Shown here: in pieces, positions 57,786 through 64,000 of the stretch
Layout of the letters: each line of letters begins with the position of its first letter
Position numbering within the stretch: position 1 is the first letter of the stretch
Source: Macrolepiota albuminosa
Lineage: Eukaryota > Basidiomycota > Agaricomycetes > Agaricales > Agaricaceae
DNA length: 64,000 nucleotides
Assembly: GCA_027475525.1 (NCBI GenBank)
Contig: JAMWFC010000077.1
Coordinates: 1 to 64,000, forward strand
Direction: 5' to 3'
The notes under the pieces: model-generated
The model's database searches: none
Told to the model about the DNA's origin: nothing
What the model saw: the letters and a program-made list of their open reading frames with translations, nothing else
Position numbers and translations under genes: made by a program

Positions 57786-59617
57786 TTACATCGGGCCCCA
57801 TTGTTGGCTGCCGGTAAACCCGCCAGCCGAGAATGGCTGTTGCAAAGACCCGCCGTATTGTCCTGACGGCTGCATCATCGTCACCTGAAGCTGAAGCGGA
57901 CCAGCACCAAAAGGCGGTTGGCCCATCATGTGGTTCTGCGATTGCAGGGATCCAACGCCCAATCCGCCCTGCTGCTGCATTTGGAACTGCTGGCTAGGTG
58001 TCGCCACGAACGTCATCTGCGACTGGGTCTGCAATTGAGGGGTCGTAGAAAGCATTTGAGGCTGGGGTGTGGTCGAGAACATGGTCGGTTGGGGAGTCGT
58101 CGACACCGGGCTCTGTGAGGGAAATTGAGCCGGGCTGGAGGAAAGGAAATGCCCTTGTGTTGTAGGGGCCGACATAAAGTCGCTGCTCTGTCCATTATCC
58201 ATAACGAATAGCGCCTGTCCAGCAGTAGCTACTTGCTGTGGTTGTGGATGGAAATAGTTACCGTTGTTCTGCGTCTGCACGGCTGACGCCGAGACCAGAG
58301 GCTGTGTGGTGGCCAAAAATGATTGCTGCTGGGAATTACCAAGGACAGTCGAAGTAGAGAATGGTGTCCCTGACGAAACCGACTGGCCTGGAAGCCCTGA
58401 GGTAACATATAATTGCTGAGAATAGGGATTCGATGCTACATGCTGTTGCTGAAAGGGATTTATACCAGTAACCATCGAGGTCTGGTATCCCTGAGGGTTA
58501 ACGCTCAGTGATAGCTGGGACTGTGACTGGAATTGCAATGGAAGGGAAGAACTACTTGATGTGTTTTGCAGGGATACTAAGTCGGCCCAGACACCATTTC
58601 CGTTCGTATTCGGGGTCACATTGGGCTGCATCTGCGCCTGTGACTGAGGAGGGTACTGAGGTGTAGACGACCATTTCCGTTCGTATTCGGGGTCACATTG
58701 GGCTGCATCTGCGCCTGTGACTGAGGAGGGTACTGAGGTGTAGACGGCTGAGAGAAGGCTTGAGCAGGAGCGGTTGTCGCGAGGGTAGATCGACGTGGTG
58801 CCATCGTCTGGGGTGATTGAGTAGAAACTGAAGGGCTCGAAACAGCCGACGTCAGAGGTGTCACCACAGCTTGAGAACTGTCATTTGAAGGACTTCCGTT
58901 TGAAGTAGCCGACGTGTGGATTCTAGAAGGACCAAGCTTCGAGGTAACCAACACTGACTTGTTCATGAACCGCTTGAACTGATACTTTGCTAACGCCGAG
59001 TTTGAATCAAAACGGAGGTTCGATCACGGATGTGCGACTCACATCGAATATATCGTTCCAGTTCGCCGTCCCTCCCTGCGTCCATTAAATTCGCCGGTGG
59101 TGGGTTTCGCGCCTCATTTGGGTTGTAAATGGCATTGGATTTCATATTGCCTATTGACTTCATGGGCTGCAAACATACGTGTGAAATAGATTATTGTTTC
59201 TGAAGGAAACGGCGCTTGCCTCAAGCTGCTCCTTTGTCCAAGCGTCCATTGTGATACTCTTACTTTGGTAATACAGTCAGCATATACAACCAAATTGATT
59301 GAAAATACGTACACCTTCGTGATGTGCGTGCCCAACTTTCGATGGATACTGGCACAATTCATACTAAGGACAGAGCCATCAGCTCACCGTTGATTTATAA
59401 GACAGGTATACACACCAAAGGAATATACCGAGATTATACGAAGCCCATCTCGGATTACGCGCTTTGCAGTCGGCACAAACGTCTACGGAAGTAATTTGAG
59501 TCAATGACGTCGGTCACAATTACCATTGATTAAACACTTGCCATTCCCAGGCTGAGAGACGAGTTCGAGTAATGTTTTTTGATTTCTTTCTATTGTAATC
59601 TTGTTCAGTCCAGCCAT
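57786..59617 (-). CDS. ArfGAP zinc-finger protein, SMAP/Age2-like
   Basis: It stimulates GTP hydrolysis on Arf GTPases in vesicle traffic. It starts MAGLNKITIERNQKTLLELV. The first intron (59541-59485) begins GCAAGT. The ArfGAP finger is CADCKARNPRWASYNLGIFLCMNC (assembled from two exons), with the arginine finger in CASIHRKLGTHITK. TMDAWTKEQLEPMKSIGN, NAIYNPNEARNPPPANL, DGELERYIRSKYQFKRFMNK and SVLVTSKLGPSR follow. A second GC-AG intron probably lies at 59219-59167. The C-terminal half is Gln/Ser/Pro-rich with no domain, ending FTGSQQWGPM. A perfect 77 bp duplication (58593-58746) throws the tail out of frame; dropping one copy reconnects QSQAQMQPNVTPNTNGNG to VWADLVSLQNT. Confidence 0.92.
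58593..58746. repeat. Perfect 77 bp tandem duplication (c), in ArfGAP coding sequence
   Basis: Bases 58593-58669 recur exactly at 58670-58746. Since 77 is not a multiple of three, the duplication causes a frameshift. With one copy removed the coding frame is continuous. Confidence 0.97.
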
Positions 59618-60239
59618 AACAAACGAGGGAGAGCGAAGCTGCGCAGTCTGTCGTTGCAGGTCGGAGAAACTCGTCACGTGGAGATATGATTGTCGGCACA
59701 GGAGCGGGAGAAATCTCGATAGATTACGTAACGGCTAAGATTGTCAAGAATGTTGTATGGACTTCGTATACAGAAATAAACCAGTCTTCCTCAACTGGAA
59801 GCCATCGGAAGTGTTAATTCTAACTCTAACGATCATCTATACGTATCTAATGTACTTCAACACATAACGATACCCACCTCTTACTGTCTTCTAGACGTCT
59901 CGAGATTTAGACAAGCCAACGACAAGCACAATCCAACGTCAGCAGCACTCTTGGTCCGGACATTCATTGATTAAAGTTTACACGGTCTTGCAGCTTCTGA
60001 CATGGTGCTCTTCCCGCCATCTACTGGCAACGGATATCAAGGGCCCGTGGAATCCGTGTCCATCTCAGCTTGAGCAGTCACTTAAAAGTTCCATTGACTT
60101 CCCAAATCTTTTTGGCGGAATCACAGCGCCTTATCAACCCGGCAATACTGCAGTCTTTCCTTTTCGTACCTATTACTCAATTACATATATAAGACAACAG
60201 ACGTCTGGCCAGGCGGCACCCTCCACAGCTTAGCCTGAG
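59618..60239. promoter_or_regulatory. Divergent intergenic promoter region
   Basis: It lies between the ArfGAP gene (minus) and the WSC gene (plus). CCAACG and AT-rich stretches are present, but no specific site could be assigned. The short frame at 59967-60233 has no domain. Confidence 0.4.
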
Positions 60240-61576
60240 ATGTCCGCCCTCAAGTTTTCTAGTCTCTATACTTTGCTCTTTCTGTCTACCAGCGTGCGAG
60301 GCGTTGTCGATTTTCGATATTGTGTGGGCGATACCTTTCTCGGTATCATAGATTATTGCTAATGTAGCCCAGCACGATTACCCCAGAGGTAGTTGCCTCG
60401 GAATCTCACTTTCTTCTAGTCCATCCGCCTGCTTTCCTCTCCACACAAACACGACTGGACCGATTTCTACAGTTATTGGTCTCACAAAAGGAATTCGATA
60501 CGTCGTGTATACGTGAGCGGACCTCTTACGCAAATTCCAGCAGATGTTTCCCTGATGTTGGCCACTATGTATCTTAGAGCCGATAATTGCACTGGTCACA
60601 CGTCCACGCACGGCAACGGAGTAACTCGTCTCAATGATCCCTTGTATGTTATGTTTTATTACGAGCGATTTGGTGCTGAGATGCTTTAGCCTCAACAACG
60701 TTCGTTCGGTTTCTATTCAGGTCCCAATTGTACCACCTTTTAGGTCTATGGGATGCTATACGTCAGTTTTTCATGCGACAAAATATTACAAACGAACCTT
60801 GAACTGATGAAACTCTTTCAGAGACAGTGCTGATGGGCGTTCTCTGGCAGCGCTCAGCGATGTCTCAGACAGCATGAGCATTGAAAGCTGTCAGACGTTC
60901 TGTTCCACTAATGGCTACATATATGCTGGAGTTGAATATGGGCACGAGTGCTGTGAGATGGGTATTTGTGAGAAACACTCCGAAACTAATCCTTTATTTT
61001 ACAGATTGCGATTACTCTATCCGCTCCCAAGGTTCTCTTGCTAATTCCACTACATGCTACCTACCCTGCAGCGGCAAGAAGAACGAGACCTGCGGTGGGG
61101 TTAATCGTATCAACGTTTACTGGAATGGAAAATCTGGCCCTACCAATCCAACCTCAGTTGGCGGGGGAACATTCGCATACCGTGGCTGTTATACGTATGT
61201 TCATCAGTCATTCTTCTCTAAGCTTCTGACATGAAATCATTTCAGCGACAATGACAACAAGACACGATCTCTTCCCATGCGCTTTGACATCAAAGGTGGC
61301 GCTACTCCTGAAAGCTGCGCTAGGACCTGCAAAGCAAATAACTTTACAATCGTAGGCGTGGAATACGGACTTGAATGCTGTAAGACTCCGATGAAAGCCC
61401 TTATCGTTGTTTGTGTGTTCACATCACATTTATCATGTTCAGGGTGCGGCAATCAGCTCTCAAATGCATCCACAAAAGTCACCGATGATAATTGTCGAAT
61501 TGCATGCAAATCGAATCCAGAAAATTGGTGTGGCGACCACAATCGGCTCAGTCTTTGGAGTATCAAAGCTCTGTGA
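60240..61576 (+). CDS. Secreted protein with two WSC domains
   Basis: It starts MSALKFSSLYTLLFLSTSVRG, a clear signal peptide. The segment from about 60300 to 60730 is poorly resolved, with several possible short introns. Two carbohydrate-binding WSC modules follow. The first reads SMGCYTDSADGRSLAAL, SIESCQTFCSTNGYIYAGVEYG, ECYCDYSI, CYLPCSGKKNETCGG and INVYW. The second reads YRGCYTDNDNKTRSLPM, TPESCARTCKANNFTIVGVEYG, ECWCGNQLS, CRIACKSNPENWCGD and LSLWSIKAL. Each module is interrupted by introns after the CYT and EC codons at the same relative positions, which shows that the domain was duplicated together with its introns. No membrane or GPI signal is seen at the C-terminus. It probably binds wall or plant glycans outside the cell. 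Confidence 0.85.
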
Positions 61577-62570
61577 TTGCTCCCTTTGAATATATTCCCA
61601 TCATACTGTCGCTTTCTTTCTCTTCTACTTCTTGAACTTGTGCCAGTGTTGTGGAGTAGTAGGGATGTTAGGACCATATGACCACTATATTACCTAACTA
61701 ATCTGTTTTATCTGTGATCAGCGTCATGATTGCGAGGGTGAAATTTCACTTTGGACATTCATTCAGTCGTAAAGGGCTATCGTCGTTGTCCGCCGCCAAA
61801 CGACCCAGAAAATTTTCTAAATTAGTCATAGATAGTGGACCGCTGCGAATGACCAAATGCCGAGAATTCGTCAAGGTAGAGGAAAGGGAAAGATGAAAGG
61901 AGGATGAAGGATATTACGGTGATTCATACATGAATTTTGAGGTGCTGTCAAGGTAGAGGAAAGGGAAAGATGAAAGGAGGATGAAGGATATTACGGTGAT
62001 TCATACATGAATTTTGAGGTGCTGGATTGAGTAACGGCGACGTACAAGATTCTTGTCCTCAAAGTTCTCTGAATTAGGAGGGAAATCACAGTCAATTATC
62101 TTCATAAACGTGCGGCTACGGATTGATAAATGCAGGGTTTTGAGGCCGCTGTCAAGCAACCTGCCGCCGTAGTTTCTGAACCGTGTGGCTGAGCTAGTAC
62201 CTCACATCATGGCGCTAGCCCCCAAAATTTGATTTTTTAAGAAACAAAAAAAAATCTGTCGCCGGAACCTTTGTTTTTCATTACAGGCCGGTAAAGCAAG
62301 TGGTTGGATTGGGAAAGGTGGCGAGTGCTCCGAAGAAGAGTAAGTGAATGATGATTTCTGTTGAGAGGACTTCAACCGCCAGTGCCGGAAACGAAAATGT
62401 CGCAAGCCAAAACCCTCAATGACAAGTTGTGCAGCTGAGATTGAAGTTGAGTACTAACATGAAGATAAGTCGTCGAAGTCTAGGGGACCAGTCGATGGTG
62501 CCGGAAATGACTTTTATTTTACACTAGTTCTCGCACACAGAATCTAGCTAAGAGCTCACCTCAATATGAC
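61577..62570. other. Intergenic with a 77 bp duplication, no gene seen
   Basis: Apart from the perfect duplication at 61871-62024, only short frames are present. It lies between convergent genes. Confidence 0.5.
61871..62024. repeat. Perfect 77 bp tandem duplication (d)
   Basis: Bases 61871-61947 recur exactly at 61948-62024, in noncoding DNA. Confidence 0.95.
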
Positions 62571-63740
62571 CTAAGTATGATACTCATGATAAAACCTAGT
62601 GACAGAGTTAATAACGAACAGTATTGGGAAAAAATTCACCAACCTGTGGTCAAGAAAACTCTGGTCAGTGGTATGAATCGACGAACGCGATTGAAGGTCT
62701 ACCATCCTCAGTTCCATCTGAAGTTGCTCTTCTGACAGAGGAAAGACTCCGTTATCCTTTGAAGTCTTTTGTTTCGCGATTGCCGCTGTAGTCATCACTT
62801 TGTAAAGCATAGCCTGTTCCGGAACTGGTGGGAGGACGCTACGCGGCAGATCTCCCCAACGTTGGTGACTGGGCAGATTATATTTTCTAAGTACGCGATT
62901 CATCTGCTCCCATTGCTGCGAGGGCTCAAGAAGGAGGTCAATTGAGGTAACAGCAATAAAGCCTTTGCGAGTTATTGTAGGCATCGTAGGGAGACATTGC
63001 GGGGCCGATGGACGCGGAAGGAGATGGTGCTCGATTGAGAACAGGTCGAGGATATGTTTTAGAGCCCTATCACGGTTAGATAGGATTGACATATCAGGAT
63101 TATCGGTTTCTAATGAAGCTTTCGATCCATTCTTCCCTATCACACTCCATGTTTCAGTTTACATGAGGTTTGAAATAAAATTTTTCTTACAATAATTCTC
63201 ATCAGGAAGATATCCCATATCGTCGAGAAATCGTGACAATGTCTCTGGGATTAGTATTCCAGAATTTCGCGGGTCGAGATACGTGAATATTTCGTTCGCA
63301 AGAGTCATGTAAGTCAAGGTCGGGGTCATATCCGGTAGAAAAAAGGGTTCCCAGCCAGATTGTGTCAAGGGTATTTCTTGTTGAGAGGCGATTTTGGTCG
63401 GTACAAGAGAAGTAGGATCAGGACAGGCTAGATTGGGCGGAGGTGAGCTGCACCGACTCTGTATGCTTTTGAGATCGACTGGCTGTTTTATCTTGGAACT
63501 ACGAGAAGTGTACGAGATCGTCACTTGCGAGAGCACAGCGCCGTCGGATGAGTCCCCGCTCTCCCTGTATACTTCGATCGCATGCCAATCAAAGTGGCCA
63601 GATGGTAGCTTTTCTCCAATAGCACAGTTTGCGCAGAGGTTGAGATCGTGGCAGACCAAGCAGTGAATGCGAGGATGGATGCTCTCGATGGAGACTTGAC
63701 ACGAGTTGCAAGAGAATTGGATAGATGCAGCAAAAGTCAT
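62571..63740 (-). CDS. ZZ-type zinc finger and EF-hand-like protein
   Basis: ATG at 63740 gives MTFAASIQFSCNSCQVSIES. The ZZ finger has Cys pairs in CNSC, CLVC and CANC and closes with GHFDWHAIEVY (residues about 11-58). An EF-hand-like segment follows at about residue 150 (FTYLDPRNSGILIPETLSRF). An intron at about 63195-63142 joins LPDENY to WKNGSKASLETDNPDM. The second exon holds a conserved fungal segment, RKGFIAVTSIDLLLEPSQQW, and RWGDLPRSVLPPVPEQAM, probably the DUF7514-type domain, then an optional 48 bp intron before FYHEYHT. The ZZ/EF-hand combination is common in Agaricomycetes, with no proven role. No signal peptide or membrane segment is seen. Confidence 0.8.
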
Positions 63741-64000
63741 TTTGTGAACGGGTGGATGTGGGAGACTGGTGCCTTTGGGAAGTCCAATAGTTAAGTAGCG
63801 TAAAAATCAGCCGCACGTATACAGGAAACTACTGGCCATATGAGGTTCGGATCATCCGAATAATGACGACCAGATTGTCATAGAAATTATCACTCAGGAA
63901 GCTGAAGGGCTAGAAGGATGATCGAGGACCTGGCGAAACCCCTTAATGGTACGACGTATTCCTTGAGTAAAGAAAGTCCACAGGTTCCATACGCGCCCAC
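63741..64000. other. Upstream region of the ZZ/EF-hand gene
   Basis: No gene is seen to the window edge. It presumably holds the promoter of the minus-strand gene. Confidence 0.4.

Noticed and set aside
1..64000. CRISPR arrays or bacterial operons
   Set aside because: The gene structures are eukaryotic throughout, and no regularly spaced short direct repeats with unique spacers were seen.

Overview
The window is nuclear DNA from a basidiomycete fungus, most likely an Agaricomycete. Nearly every gene is cut by many 42-65 bp introns. One gene belongs to the Agaricomycete kinase family that carries HGD in place of HRD. WSC-domain, ZZ/EF-hand and long coiled-coil proteins typical of these fungi are also present. 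Splice sites were assigned by eye from GT..AG (and some GC..AG) sites plus frame and family continuity.

Layout. 1-620: an intron-containing, decayed copy of part of the UDP-glucose dehydrogenase gene. 1196-1277: an initiator-Met-tRNA-like sequence. 1701-3852 (-): a charged coiled-coil protein. 4505-6867 (+): a kinase gene with two lesions in its N-lobe. 7692-9520 (+): intact UDP-glucose 6-dehydrogenase. 12754-15568 (+): an acyl-CoA synthetase ending in a PTS1-like SHL. 18792-20554 (+): a Delta12-type fatty acid desaturase. 20850-25750: a CpG-starved repeat island with a degenerate ~70 bp tandem array, a diverged 1.08 kb tandem duplication, two copies of one LTR and no gene. 26142-31075: an apparently complete Ngaro/PAT-like tyrosine-recombinase retrotransposon on the minus strand. 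31149-33866 (+): tRNA-dihydrouridine synthase 3. 34196-40267 (-): a very large SH3 + TBC (RabGAP) protein. 41601-44160 (+): a USP25/28-like protein that seems to lack catalytic residues. 44817-45475 (+): a small KPWE-motif protein resembling PEX39. 46007-49321 (-): an EST1/SMG7-like protein. 50218-53390 (+): a SNF2-family ATPase with SUMO-interaction-like motifs. 54236-56106 (-): a membrane protein with a rhamnosidase-N-like ectodomain. 56602-57309 (-): an unknown basic protein. 57786-59617 (-): a SMAP/Age2-like ArfGAP. 60240-61576 (+): a secreted two-WSC-domain protein. 62571-63740 (-): a ZZ/EF-hand protein.

Most genes are unrelated housekeeping, trafficking or signalling genes; there is no obvious biosynthetic cluster. 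Two have peroxisomal links (the ligase with the SHL tail and the PEX39-like protein). Two have small-GTPase links (TBC and ArfGAP).

The strongest cross-cutting signal is a set of four perfect tandem duplications in unrelated contexts (solo LTR, retrotransposon repeat, ArfGAP coding sequence, intergenic DNA), all with a period of exactly 77 bp. This looks like a k-mer overlap left unmerged at assembly joins. Removing one copy restores the ArfGAP reading frame and makes the two retrotransposon terminal repeats equal in length. A second theme is the frequency of GC-AG introns: five in four genes, four of them forced by frame and conserved motifs.
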